This document shows, one piece after another, positions 22,693 through 34,408 of a stretch of 64,000 nt of DNA; position 1 is the first letter of the stretch, and each line of letters starts with the position of its first letter. The stretch is from Closterium sp. Naga37s-1. Taxonomy: Eukaryota; Streptophyta; Zygnematophyceae; Desmidiales; Closteriaceae. The notes beneath the pieces were generated by a model that was given only the letters and a program-made list of their open reading frames with translations, had not been told where the DNA came from and ran no database searches. The stretch covers positions 1,730,001 through 1,794,000 of the forward strand of contig CANJKZ010000929.1 in NCBI GenBank assembly GCA_947471745.1, in the 5' to 3' direction. Made by a program: the position numbers and the translations under genes.

Positions 22693-22889
22693 TAATGCGC
22701 TAACCGCAATCGGTCACTAGGTAATGGTGGGTCCGGAAAAAAAAAGGTCCTATGTTCCTACTGCTCTGAAACCATGTTAGAAACTAACGAGCAGAATGTG
22801 GGTACAAGTGCTAACCCTAAACGGGGTTTTACCCTATATGGGCTACCCCACTACAGCCTACACAGCACAAACATGATTACAGTTTGACA
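22693..22889 (-). mobile_element. Copia leader, primer site and 5' LTR (LTR 22775-22889)
   Basis: On the minus strand the LTR begins TGTCAAACTG at 22889 and ends TTTCTAACA at 22775 (115 bp). It contains the family core GTAGGCTGTAGTGGGG. It is followed directly by TGGTTTCAGAGC, an initiator-tRNA-Met primer site, and a leader resembling that of E2. The leader then fuses to RT sequence at about 22692, so about 3-4 kb of gag-pol has been deleted between them. Confidence 0.75.
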
Positions 22890-23394
22890 CATGTGTGCCA
22901 ATCAGACATGACCTAGACGTGTGCGGAAAATGATTTCTACAAGCGGCCGATTTGCCTGAACAGTACAAGCGGAGCATTCGTTTCAGCGATTATTTCTTGT
23001 GGTCTGAGGTTTAAGGTCTGTACACAATATATAATACTTCGCACATTTGTATACATACTAGCATACACATTTCGCTACCTATACGAAAAAACGAACACAG
23101 CTAAAACAAAAAACTTCTACATAGCTTCACGTCTTATAGGCATTCACACAGGGAGAAAAAAATGCTCAGTCTTAACGCCTGCAAAATGACATAATGTTAG
23201 ACCTTGGTTAGTCATTTGTTAGCCCACCTCAGTGACTTACCACTCGCGGGGCCTGGCCGCCACTTATAAAATTGCCTTGCATGTGCTTGATAGCTACTGG
23301 GACTTGATAACACCCCTGCACCGGATGTTCTCGTGACTTCCATTAACCCTGCACATGAAAATCAACCCTGAAGCACGTTAGAGTGCCAACGTTG
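22890..23394. other. AT-rich gene-free region
   Basis: No gene or repeat family recognised. AT-rich flank between the copia LTR and the GTCGAC tail fragment. Confidence 0.35.
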
Positions 23395-23960
23395 CATCCG
23401 CAGGTGCTTGTAGACAGTTACGCACGACGTGCACTGTCGCGCACATTGCGCAGGTGCCAGGTCGGCCACATATAGACGGTTGCACCTGACTAGCCGCATC
23501 GACCACATGCTACTACGTCGGTTGACTTCGTGACAGCAACATCGACGATGTTCGCGAGCCTCTGCTGAACCTCGTCGAACAGGTAACGCCATCGACCGGG
23601 TAAGGTCCCCAGCAACCGTGCAGGTCGATGACCTTCGTCATCATAGGTCGACGACCTTCGTCGTCGCGGGTCGACGACCTCCGTCGTTGATCACCATCGA
23701 TGCCCACCCTGGTCATCGAACTACTTCGTCGACCACCCTCGTCGACGGTGTTACAGTAGTTACGCACAGGTCGACGACTACCTTCGTCCACCTGCACGCC
23801 CAGGCTGGCGTCGACCTCTACGGACGGTCGGCTGCACCTTTCGTGCACACGACCACAAAGTCGACGTCACCCTCTGCAAATGGTCGACTGAACCTCTCGC
23901 ACAATCGAACACGAAGTCAGCTTCGCCCAAGCGAGGGCGGGGCCAATTTCCTTCAAGAAA
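23395..23960 (-). repeat. Third copy of the GTCGAC-rich copia tail
   Basis: Shares with 20390-21310 and 55650-56600 the GTCGACGACC-type words and the end block GCCCAAGCGAGGGCGG (about 23925-23940). No pol sequence accompanies it, so it is an isolated 3' tail fragment. Orientation is inferred from the two copies attached to RNase H. Confidence 0.55.
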
Positions 23961-25461
23961 GTGAACAAGCGATCCGACAATCAATTGCTGAGATTGTCGA
24001 CTACAGGTCGACCAATGTTCATTTGCTAGAATTCGAACAAAATACGATGAACTTCACCATCTGTGCCGAAGGAGACGCGCCCTAAGTTCTTATGGACCTT
24101 GTGGTTCGGATTGGCCACTCAGGAATCCGTGTTCGGGTTACTGAGAACTCGAGCACTGGCTGGTCACGATTCAGCTGCGAAAACTTAAAAACGTTACTTG
24201 ACCGTAACGAAACTTTCTGCCCACTACCCTCAAGCGACCACCAACCTACGCTCCATGACTTCTCAAAAAATACACGCGCATCACACCACCACCACGCCCC
24301 TACCGTTGTTAGATCTGGCATGTCACGCCCACGGCTGCGCTCTGCCCCTCCGCGAGTCTGCGGTAGCCTTCCGCCTTACCCTGACTGACGTCGTCATGTG
24401 GCGGATATCGCCCCTTACTGTATTGGCCGCGAATATTATCCGCCGGCTCTTTTGTCTGGAGTCACATCCACTCCGGAAGTATAGTCTTCGGCCGTACACA
24501 CTTGCGGAGAAGACTTTGCGGCCACGCTCAGGTCTCACGCACTGGCGCCTCGGGTAGTACTGTGCTTGATAGTCTACAGTATTCCCAGTTGAATGCTTTG
24601 TTTCAAAGGCAAACGACATCGTAAACTTCACGAAAACGTACTTCACGGAAACGTGAACTTCACGAAAACGGGAACATATTTTGGGACTTCCGCGCCGCCA
24701 GGTCTACTGTGCTTGAAAGTCTACACATGTCTTCTTACGTCCGACTTTCTGGAAAAATTGGTCTCACTCGAGCATCTTGGGGCAAAATGGGCTATGTGGT
24801 ATCCGGGTTACCATCGCCTAACTGTATCGGGAGAACAGTGGTTGACTCGTTCCAGCAATCGCTAAACCCCAGTTCACAAAGCACAGTTGTCAGGGTCGTA
24901 ACAGTGCGTTGCGCGTGGGCCTGTCGGGTGTGTGAGCGAATAGGATGGATGCGCGAGCTTCAGGGTGTACATTCAGGACGGTGAATGCTTTGATTTCCCA
25001 ACAACCACAACGTTCAGTGTTTGCGAATTGTGGTCCCGCCGTGTGCAACCGTCCCACACAGGACGGTGTAATGTGAAACCGAATCGGGTGGCTGAGGATG
25101 AAGCACAGCTGCGGTGCGGCGATTTCACACGCTACCCGACAAGGAGACTGGAGTGGGGGGATGTGTCGCACCGATCTCCCTTCCCGCCCTCTCTCCTACA
25201 GGGGGTGCAGGAGGTGGGGGGTGGGGGAGAGATGGGAGGGAAGGCGGGAGAGGGGATCCGCCGTCGATCCGAGTTTAGGAGGAACACGTCTCAAAATGGA
25301 GGGGGCCCCTACTAGATAACCCGAGACGGAGTATTGGACGGTCAGTGTCACATCGTACTCCTCTTCTGCGCATAGCACTCTGGCAGCAGTGCTGCCGCTG
25401 ATGCTTCTAGCCCTTCTCGCCCCACCTGTTGACTGCGTACGCATCAGGCGCGAGGGGAATC
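23961..25461. other. Gene-free 5' flank of the plus-strand EGF gene
   Basis: No gene seen. Short imperfect repeats of ACTTCACGAAAACG occur at 24621-24670. The last 300 bp are purine/pyrimidine rich (GGAGGTGGGGGGTGGGG near 25209) and should include the promoter of the EGF gene that starts at 25462. I could not place a TATA box or initiator with confidence. Confidence 0.35.
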
Positions 25462-26243
25462 ATGGCTTCGCACGGCGTGGCTGTGACGCGGAGATCGGGT
25501 CTCGTGCTCGCTGCAATGGCTGCTCTCATGCTCTTAGGTATGCTCTAATGCTCTTGGATCTGCTATCTCATTCCAAAATGTTTCCGTCTCAAACCTGGCA
25601 CCAAGGGTTCTCGACCCCAGCCTATTCTAAAGCTGACCATACAAAACTTTTGGGTCTGAGCAGACAGCTTGAGGCGAGTAAGTAATCTAACTGATAAGTA
25701 CCCAATACTATCCCATACCTGACTCCGAGGTTTAGAGGAGATGCGGGTTCGATACTTGATGCTGGCAGTTCGTGTCCGTGAAGATTTTTTTTGAAGACTG
25801 CCAGCCTAGTGGCGCGCTGAGACGCGGGTTCGATACATGGCATCGGTCGTTTTCACCTGAAAATGCCATCTTTGAATTTCGTGTTTACCCTGTTAGAGCG
25901 ATCGCATTACCATCCATTAGACTACACCGTATGTTTTTTTTATGGTGACTTGGCACTGTCTGTCACTGTCACCGTATATAAATTCTGTAGTATTGTTGAG
26001 ACTGGCAGGTTTTCCCCTCTTCCCACTTTCCCCGTTTTGAACTCTTCCCCCGTTTTCCCTTTCTTCGTCCCCCTTCCTCCACTTTTGCACCACCGGTGCC
26101 CAGTACCGTTCGCTTGACAGAGTAACACCCGCTGATGCCATCCGCTTTCTCCCCTTCCCTTCACATCCCATTCTCTTTCCGTTCGCCCCTTCCCTCCCCT
26201 TCCCCCACCCCGCCCTTTCCCCACCCCCTCCCCCCCCCCCCCG

Positions 26244-26278
<35 letters not shown>

Positions 26279-29200
26279 AATCGCGCTCAGCCTGTGCGCC
26301 CAGGGCTGCCGCCGGTCGCCAGCCAGCTGCAAGCAGCGGCCGTGCGCAGAGCCTGGAACAAACCATTGCACTTCTCCTTGGCCTCATCTCCTCAAAGGGT
26401 ATGACGGATGCTCACCACCCTCGGCACTCCTCCTACTCACGATTCACTGCTCACGTCAGCGCTCCTATCGCCGCTCTTTTTATTCATACTCCATTCACTT
26501 TGGCCTTACTCCAGTCCAGTCTTGTCGTGGTACAACTTAGCTTGTCAGGCCGATCACTCCCACCTCTCTTTGCTCGCCACGTGTTCATGCTCCGTCTCAC
26601 CTCGCTTTTGTATCCTCCATTTTCCTCTCCTCATCCCTTCCTCTCCTCTCTGTTCCTTCCCTATGGTCACGTAGATAAGCCTCCGGCAGACCCGTGTGTG
26701 GCGAAAAAGTGTGGCGCCAATGCGGTGTGCGTTAAGGAGAAAGGCAGTGCCAGATGCGTCTGCAACGTTGGATTCTCCATGACCCCCACCGGCTGTGTTG
26801 CTGCTGGTGAGTGCTGCGGTGGTGAGTGCTGCTGTGTTGGTGAGTGCTGCGGTGGTGAGTGCTGCTGTGTTGGTGAGTGCTGCGGTGGTGAGTGCTGCTG
26901 TGTTGGTGAGTGCTGTAGTGGTAAGTGCAGCTCTGTTAGAGCTTCATGACTTCATATTGAGGTTTGTCACGTTGGCAGAGATTTCCTTCATCTGTTGTTT
27001 TCAATATCCGCTCACTCGCCCAACCCCCTCCCCTCTGCCCCTTTTCACCAGACCCATGCGTGCTCAAGGCGTGTGGCGTCAACGGCAAGTGCATCAAGGA
27101 CAGTGCTGGAGTGGCGTCCTGCGTGTGTGACGCTGGCTTTGTGCTGCAGGCTGACAAGACTACATGCAGCGGTGCGTATGTGCTGTTGTGATGCTGTGCT
27201 TTCGTCCCCCCTGCTTTATTCCGACGCTTATCTGTCACTGTCACGAGTGCATGTGTTTCCTAACTTCTTTCGTACAGGGTGCTCTTCCTATTCACAACGC
27301 TTCCACTTCCCAGCTTTCACCCACATGCATGAATCAGCTCACTGCTTCGGTCCTTAACGCACATGTCACCTATTACGCAGCACTTGCGCTCCCCACTCAC
27401 AAGTATGCCTCGTACCCTTCCTTGGCAGACACTTGTGTGCTCAAGAAGTGTGTTGGTAAATCCAAGTGCGTGAAGAGCGCTGCAGGAGTGGCGTCCTGTG
27501 TGTGTGACACTGGCTTCGCACTGCAACCTGATGGCGTCACTTGCACCAGTATGTGCCATGCCATGTGCCATGCCATGTTCCATGCCTTGTGCCATGACTT
27601 GTGCTATGGCATGGACCGTGTTATCAGTGTCATAGCGTGTCATGGCTTGTCAGTACTTTCCATATCGACCCATTCTCAGTGTCCCCTCACTCGCGCAACT
27701 CCCTCTCCTCTCCCCCCCTTTCTCCAGACACATGCGCGCTCAAGGCGTGTGGCAGCAACGGCAAGTGCACCAAGGACAGTGCTGGAGTGGCGTCCTGTGT
27801 GTGTGACACTGGCTTCGCACTGCAGGCTGATGGCGTCACATGCACCGGTAGGTGCCACGCCTTGTGAGATCCCATGTGCCATGCCATGGGATATGCCATG
27901 TGCCCTGTGCTATGTCATGTATTCCTTCTGATATGCCATGGACCATGCCGTCGTTAAGTGGCATGCTGATGCATTGTCAGGTGCCAGGAGCCCTGTCAGT
28001 CAGAGCAGAGCGTGTCGAGGCTTGTCCCTGCGCAGTAATTTCCCATATCGACCCATTCTCAGTGTCCCCTCACTCGCGCAACTCTCTCTCCTCTCCCCCC
28101 CTTTCCCCAGACGCATGCTCGCTCAAGGCGTGTGGCAGCAACAGCAAGTGCGTCAAGGACAGTGCTGGAGTGGCGTCCTGCGTGTGCAACACTGGCTTTG
28201 TGCTGCAGGCTGACAAGACTACATGTGCTGGTGTGTGCCGTGCCATGGCCATACGCCATGTTCCCTGCCATGTAGGCGATGCCTGCCTTGTGCCATGCAA
28301 TGCAGTGCAAGGTGCCATGCCTTGTACGGTACGATGCCATGCGCCATGCAGTGCAATGCAATGTGTGACGCCCTGTCGTTTACCATGTGCCATGCCTTGT
28401 GATATGCCATGTACCATGCTGTCATGTCAAGTGCCATACTGATGCATTGTCAGGTGCCCGTAGCCCTGTCAGAGCGTGTCGAGGCTTGTCAAGTGAGCAG
28501 TCCTTTCCCATATCTAGCAATCCTTTGTCTACCCTCATTTGCTCAAACCCCCCTCGCTCGCCCAACTCCCTCGCCTCTGTCCCCTCATCCCCAGACACAT
28601 GCACGCTCAAGGCGTGTGGCAGCAACGGCAAGTGCACCAAAGACAGTGCTGGAGCGGCGTCCTGCGTGTGTGACACTGGCTTTGTGCTGCAGGCGGATGG
28701 CAAGACGTGCACTGGTACGTGCTGAATCCATGCTGTGCTGAATCCACGCTGTGCTGAATCCACTCTGTGGCGAATCCATGCTGTGCTGAATCCGTTCTGC
28801 GCTGTAGTTCCATTCCACTACTCTCATTGTTCTCAAGGACCAACTTGAAGATATACTTTCTCGTTCGATCCGGTCCGCCCCCTTCTCTCAGATGTCTGTA
28901 CCATCAAGAACTGCGAAGGCTCCGATGCCAATTCCTATTGCGACAAGGAAGGGAACCTTGTGACCTGCTTGTGCAAGAATGGATACGCCATGGCAGCGGG
29001 CATATGCACTGGTGCGTTCGTGGTTTGCGTTGTGACTCATTATGTGACTCTGTGTGTGTGTATGTGTGTGACACTGGCTTCGCACTGCAGACTGATGGCA
29101 TCACAGATGCACCGGTAAGTGCCACGCCACGCCTTGTGAGATGCCATGTGCCATGCCATGGGCTATGCCGTCTTGTGCTTCAACGTGGGCTATTGCAAGT

Positions 29201-32200
29201 GCCATGCTGATTCGCGCCAGCAGTTGATGACAAAGGCATACCAGTCTTGTGCTTCTGCTTATCAAGTGAGCGGTGCTGTGAGTTATGTAACTTTTCCCTC
29301 TCACCTCACTCTCCCCCCCACGCAACCACTCGCCCAGACACATGCGTTTCCAAAGGGTGTGGCGGCAACGGCACGTGCAGCAAGAATGTTGCTGGAGTGG
29401 CGTCCTGCGTGTGCAACGCTGGCTTCGTGCTGCAAGCTGACAAGATAACATGCACCGGTACGTGCCATGCCATGTGCCATGTACACCATGCATTGTCCAC
29501 TGTCCTGTGCAACACGCCATGCCTGGTGCTACGAAATGTGCCACGCCTTGTCATATGACGTCATGTGCTATGGTTATGCCATGCCTTGTGAAATGCCATG
29601 TGCCATGCCATAAACCATGCCGTCAAGTGCCATGCCTCCCTGCCTACACTCCTTCCCACCCTCCACTCCCTCCTTCCCTCACTCCCTCCTCCCCCCTCCT
29701 GTTCTCATCGCTTTTGCTTTCGTGCCACTTACCTTTCAGATACGTGCGTCATCAAGAACTGTGGTGCCAATGCGAATTGTGTGAAGGACGCTCAAGGCGT
29801 TGCATCCTGTGTTTGCAAAACGGGCTTCCAGATGGTGAACGGCGCTTGCACTGGTACGCAGCATCTTTCCGATTAGCCATATCGTTTCTGTTTCTCTCCC
29901 ACTAGACCTCTGTTTACAGTCAATCTCTCCCTCTCTCCCTTCTCCCACTTCCCTCCCTCTGTCCCTCCCTACTTTCCTCCCTCCTTCCCTCCCTCCATGC
30001 ATACTCCTTTCCTTTCTCCATGCATACTCCTTCCCTCCCTCCGTCCGTACTCCTTGTGTGCACGTCTTCTCTCACACTCCGCTTCATTACTCTCTCCCTC
30101 GTCACGTCCCTTTCCACAATCCTCGCCCATTTCCTCCACTCCTCACTCCCCTCCCCCATCGCTCCTCCCACCCAGACACCTGCACGATCAAGAACTGTGG
30201 TGCGAACGGCCGGTGCATCAAGGACGCCACCACTGGAGCAGCGTCCTGTGTGTGTGACACTGGCTTTGTGCTGCAGGCGGATGGCAAGACGTGCACTGGT
30301 ACGTGCTGAAACTGCTGTGTGCTACTGTCCTGTGGGCAGTCTTGTGTGGCAGTCTTTCCTATATCCATTGTCTACCCTCATCCTCTCAACCTCACCCTGT
30401 CCGCCCAACTCCCTCCCCTCAGTCTCCTCGTCGCCAGACACATGCGTGCTGAAGGCGTGTGGCAGCAACAGCACGTGCACCAAGGACAGTGCAGGGGTAG
30501 CGTCCTGCGTGTGCAACACTGGCTTCGTGCTGCAGGCTGACAAGGTTACATGCACCGGTATGTGCCATGCCATAGCCATGTCCACTGCCAAGTACGCGAT
30601 GGCTTGTGTGCCATGTGTGTAGTGCTATGCAGTGTGCCATGCCTTGTTCAACGCAATGCGTGATGCAGTGCAATGCAATTAGCGACGCCTTGTGATATGC
30701 CATGTGCCCTGCTGTCAAGCGCCGAGCATTGTTAGGTGCCCGGAGTCGTGTCAGAGCGTGTCGAGGGAGGTTTCTCATGTGGGCAGTCCTTTCCCATATC
30801 CTTTGTCTACCCTCATTTGCCCAACCCCACCTCGCTCGCCCAACTCCCTCCCCTCTGTCTCCTCTTCCCCAGACACATGCGTGCTCAAGGCGTGTGGCGT
30901 CAACGGCAAGTGCATCAAGGACAGTGCTGGAGTGGCGTCCTGTGTGTGTGACACTGGCTTCGTGCTGCAGGCTGATGGCGTCACATGCACCGGTAGGTGC
31001 CACGCCTTTTGCCATGTGCCATGCACTCAGGTGTGCTGAATCCCGCATGCACTCAGGTGTGCTGAATCCCGCATGTGTGCTGAATCCCGCATGCACCGGT
31101 AAACAAGGTAGAGTGCGTGACTGCATGAATTCTTGCAAGGGTGTGTCGTGCTGTAAAGTGCAACACAACCTGTGCAAGGGTGTGTGTGTGGAGTCTCACA
31201 AACTCTTTATTCGCACTACTTTTCCCTCCACCCCTCTCCCTTTCTGTTTGCCTCTCCCACCCAGACACCTGCAAGATCCAGGACTGTAGTGCAGACGGCC
31301 AGTGCATCAAGGACGCCATCACTGGAGCAGCGTCCTGTGTGTGTGACACTGGCTTTGTGCTGCAGGCAGATGGCAAGACGTGCAAAGGTATGTGAAAGTG
31401 AAAGAACTGCTGTGTGCTACTTTATTCTATGTGGTTCCATTCGCTACTCTGAGTGCTGCTGTGATTCCTCTTGAAATCATGTCCCCTCCACCCCTCTCCC
31501 ATTCTCTCTGCATCTCCTTCCACCCAGACACCTGCAAGATCCAGGACTGTAGTGCAGACGGCCAGTGCATCAAGGACGCCACCACTGGAGCAGCGTCCTG
31601 TGTGTGTGACACTGGCTTTGTGCTGCAGGCAGATGGCAAGACGTGCAAAGGTATGTGAAAGTGAAAGAACTGCTGTGTGCTACTTTATTCTATGTGGTTC
31701 CATTCGCTACTCTGAGTGCTGCTGTGATTCCTCTTGAAATCATGTCCCCTCCACCCCTCTCCCATTCTCTCTGCATCTCCTTCCACCCAGACACCTGCAA
31801 GATCCAGGACTGTAGTGCAGACGGCCAGTGCATCAAGGACGCCACCACTGGAGCAGCGTCCTGTGTGTGTGACACTGGCTTTGTGCTGCAGGCAGATGGC
31901 AAGACGTGCAAAGGTATGTGAAAGTGAAAGAACTGCTGTGTGCTACTTTATTCTATGTGGTTCCATTCGCTACTCTGAGTGCTGCTGTGATTCCTCTTGA
32001 AATCATGTCCCCTCCACCCCTCTCCCATTCTCTCTGCATCTCCTTCCACCCAGACACCTGCAAGATCCAGGACTGTAGTGTAGACGGCCAGTGCATCAAG
32101 GACACCACCACTGGAGCAGCGTCCTGTGTGTGTGACACTGGCTTTGTGCTGCAGGCAGATGGCAAGACGTGCAAAGGTATGTGAAAGTACTGCTGTGGGC

Positions 32201-33361
32201 GACTTTTATTCTGTGTAGTTCCATTCGCTACTCTTAGTGCTGCTGTGATTCCTCGTAATTTCGTGTCCCCTCCACCCCACTCCCTTTCTCTCTGCCTCTC
32301 CTCCCACCCAGACACCTGCAAGATCAAGGACTGTAGTGCGAACGGCCAGTGCATCAAGGATGCCACTACTGGAGCAGCGTCCTGTGTGTGTGACAATGTC
32401 TTTACGCTGCAGACGGATGGCAAGACGTGCGATGGTATATGACAGAAAGAACTGCTGTGTGCTGCTCTATGTGGTTCTGTTCGCTACTCTGTGCTGCTTC
32501 TTTGCTCCTGTCTTAAATTCATGTCTCCTCTCCAACCTCCATCGCATGGTGGGTGATGCTAGCTTCAAGTGCTGCTGTGCTGCCTCCAGTGCCAATGGCT
32601 TCACCACTCATGTGTTCCCAACATCTCGTTTAAAGTATCTTGTTGTTTCAATCTTGAACCCCACCACCCCTCATTTCTCGTCCTCTCCACCCCTCTCCCC
32701 TGTCCGTCGCCTCTACCCCCACCCAGCGCCATGCAATCCGCTGTGTGGTGCGAACATGCACTGTGACACCACTACTGCAGTGGCGACTTGTGTTTGTGAC
32801 AAGGGTTATGAGGATGACTGGCAGAATCCTGGAACCTGCGTTGGTAGGTGCTGATTGCTGTGCATGTGTGTTCCTTGGCTGCTGTGTGTTTCTTGTCATA
32901 GCCCTTGTGTTCTAGTCAGTGCAGCTGTGATCTAGCGTGTAAGATGTGTGCAGTTGTGCTGCCTCTATCGTGTGATGGTAGCTCCTGCTGTCGCAGAGTT
33001 CCCACACCTCCTTGTGCATCCCTCTTTTATGATCTCGTTTCTTGTTCAGTCTCCCACTTGCCCCTCTTGAATCTCAGTTTTTGTTCAATCCTATCTCCGT
33101 TTGGTGTCTTACAGCTGTCCTACTCAGCTGTTACACGACATGTTTCTTTCTACATCCACCCACCTGTGGTCCCACTACTCGTGTGTCTGTGTGTTAACTC
33201 CCAATCGAGTCCTGGTCCCACTATTCGTCTTCTCTCACCCCAACTCCTTCCCAGATCGGTGCTATTACTATGGTTGTGCTCCGGGACAGACTTGCGAGTT
33301 GAATTTCTACAATGGGGATCCATATTGTAGCGGCGTACCCGACCCCGATTTTCCTTTGTAA
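25462..33361 (+). CDS. Secreted multi-EGF-repeat protein (20 exons, about 787 aa)
   Basis: Exons: 25462-25537, 26675-26806, 27052-27171, 27429-27548, 27728-27847, 28111-28230, 28595-28714, 28892-29011, 29338-29457, 29740-29853, 30176-30298, 30438-30557, 30873-30992, 31265-31387, 31528-31650, 31791-31913, 32054-32176, 32312-32434, 32727-32843, 33255-33361. All introns are GT-AG, and every internal exon is phase 1-1. The sum is exactly 788 codons with no internal stop. Exon 1 is a signal peptide (MASHGVAVTRR then a Leu/Ala core). Exons 2-19 each encode one module with six cysteines spaced C-x4-C-x5-C-x8/10-C-x-C-x11-C, the EGF-like pattern. Typical modules begin DTCKIQDC and end CVCDTGFVLQ. The last exon is a divergent cysteine-rich tail. 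There is no transmembrane helix, so it should be secreted or in the cell wall/matrix. Ligand unknown. An alternative 3' end is possible through a GTAAGT donor at 33358. Confidence 0.8.
26221..26276. repeat. Poly-C tract in intron 1 of the EGF gene
   Basis: About 55 bp of almost pure C inside intron 1. The paralogous intron at 17490-17507 has a G run on plus (C on its sense strand) at the equivalent place, and the 62 kb copy has almost none, so its length varies between paralogues. Confidence 0.85.
26800..26930 (+). repeat. 33-bp tandem repeat carrying eight in-frame splice donors
   Basis: The exon 2 donor (GTGAGT at 26807) is followed by GTGAGT at 26822, 26840, 26855, 26873, 26888 and 26906, and GTAAGT at 26921. 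Steps alternate 15 and 18 bp, so every donor keeps the phase of the first. Read through, the array encodes cysteine-rich repeats GECCGGECCCV. Up to seven short cysteine-rich insertions could therefore be made by choice of donor. Confidence 0.8.
29060..29115 (+). pseudogene. Truncated EGF exon (3' half) inside an intron
   Basis: GTGTGTGACACTGGCTTCGC and the following bases match the second half of a normal EGF exon, ending ATGCACCG/GTAAGT-like. The first half is replaced by a TG microsatellite and there is no acceptor. It lies in the intron between exons 8 and 9 and is a broken duplicate. Confidence 0.65.
31020..31103 (+). repeat. GTGCTGAATCC minisatellite next to the exon 13 donor
   Basis: Three short units of about 18-24 bp built on GTGCTGAATCCCGCATG. 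A related degenerate array follows exon 7 (28720-28800), and a 26-bp version expanded tenfold lies beside a donor in the minus-strand paralogue (60307-60566). Confidence 0.7.
31388..32176 (+). repeat. Three tandem 263-bp intron-plus-exon units
   Basis: Units 31388-31650, 31651-31913 and 31914-32176 each contain one 140-bp intron and one 123-bp EGF exon. Units 1 and 2 look identical, and unit 3 differs at two amino-acid-changing positions in the exon. Since 263 bp spans a whole phase-symmetric exon, each duplication adds one module in frame. Probably very recent unequal crossing-over. Confidence 0.92.
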
Positions 33362-33797
33362 GTTCCACCCCTCCTTCAAGTTCCACGCGTGTGAGGTTTG
33401 CTTGTTGAGGAATCAATGCTGAATTGACCCATCGTACTGCTGCCATCTCTTGTATTCTGATTCCATCCCATGGACCTCTCACTTCATCTCTTGCCTCTCC
33501 GTCTAATTATTTGTTTTTCCCCTCAACAGGTAAGGTGCCCTCAGTAGCTGTGACAAAACATCTGATCGCTCCTGTGACCGCACATTCCCATCATGCCTGT
33601 GAAAGCACCCATCAGCAACTCCCGCCATGCCATCAGCCACTCCCGTCATCCCATCAGCCACTATTCCAGCTGTTGATTCTTCCAACTGTTTCTTCTCGCG
33701 CAATACAAGGAACACGCTCTAATTGGTTGTAGGGCACATGTTTGGTCCATGGCTAGGGTGATATTTTTAATGCCCTTTCTCAAAAAGGGGAAATTCT

Positions 33798-33854
<57 letters not shown>

Positions 33855-33963
33855 CACCCTGGTCACGCCAGGGTAACACCTTGTTGCACTGTTTGATAAC
33901 AACTTGGTTGTTTCACTATATAATGATACAACGTAGACAACGAACATGCCTGCATGAACTACA
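33362..33963. other. EGF gene 3' flank: possible last exon, poly-T tract
   Basis: A donor-like GTAAGT at 33358 could join an acceptor at 33544. That would give a last exon 33545-33602 that stays in frame, adds a short cysteine-rich end and stops at TGA, extending the product to 805 residues. Otherwise the stop at 33359-33361 is used. A run of 54 T lies at 33799-33852, flanked by an inverted GGGTGATA/TATCACCC pair, and may be the tail of an old retroposed insert in minus orientation. Confidence 0.4.
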
Positions 33964-34408
33964 TGTTGGGCTGAGAAAGCCCTTAGGATCTTTGCAGGAC
34001 TAAACTCTGAGTAGGACAATGTAATAGCGGAAGCGTTTAATGAAAGGTTTGTGAACCACCTTGCGCTGATATGTGAGGGCAAAGTAGATTAATTAAAACA
34101 AAGAGATACAAGCTTTTATAGGAGTACGAGGGAATATGAAGGGTTATAACTAATAACTGTTTTGCTGTTGATGTTGCGGTTCGATACAGTGACGACTCGG
34201 GCAACTGCTCAATAACGAGTCAGTTGTTTGTCCTTGCTGTCGCGCTGTACTTGTCAGGTCAAAGGGCGCTGACCTTTGACTTTCGCGTAACCTCCAGCAG
34301 TTGTTCAACCTCCGAGGGTTGACTCGCTGATGCTTCGCTGTGTTTCGCTTCGCTTATAACTTAGTGCTTCGACACGACAGAGGCGCTTAAGTTAACTTGT
34401 TTCCAACA
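33964..34408 (-). repeat. E3 3' LTR
   Basis: Starts TGTTGGGC and ends TTCCAACA, giving the terminal palindrome TGTTGG/CCAACA. On the minus strand it is preceded by a purine-rich tract (AAGGGGAG) at 34409-34418, the plus-strand primer. Near identical to 53583-54027. Confidence 0.92.
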
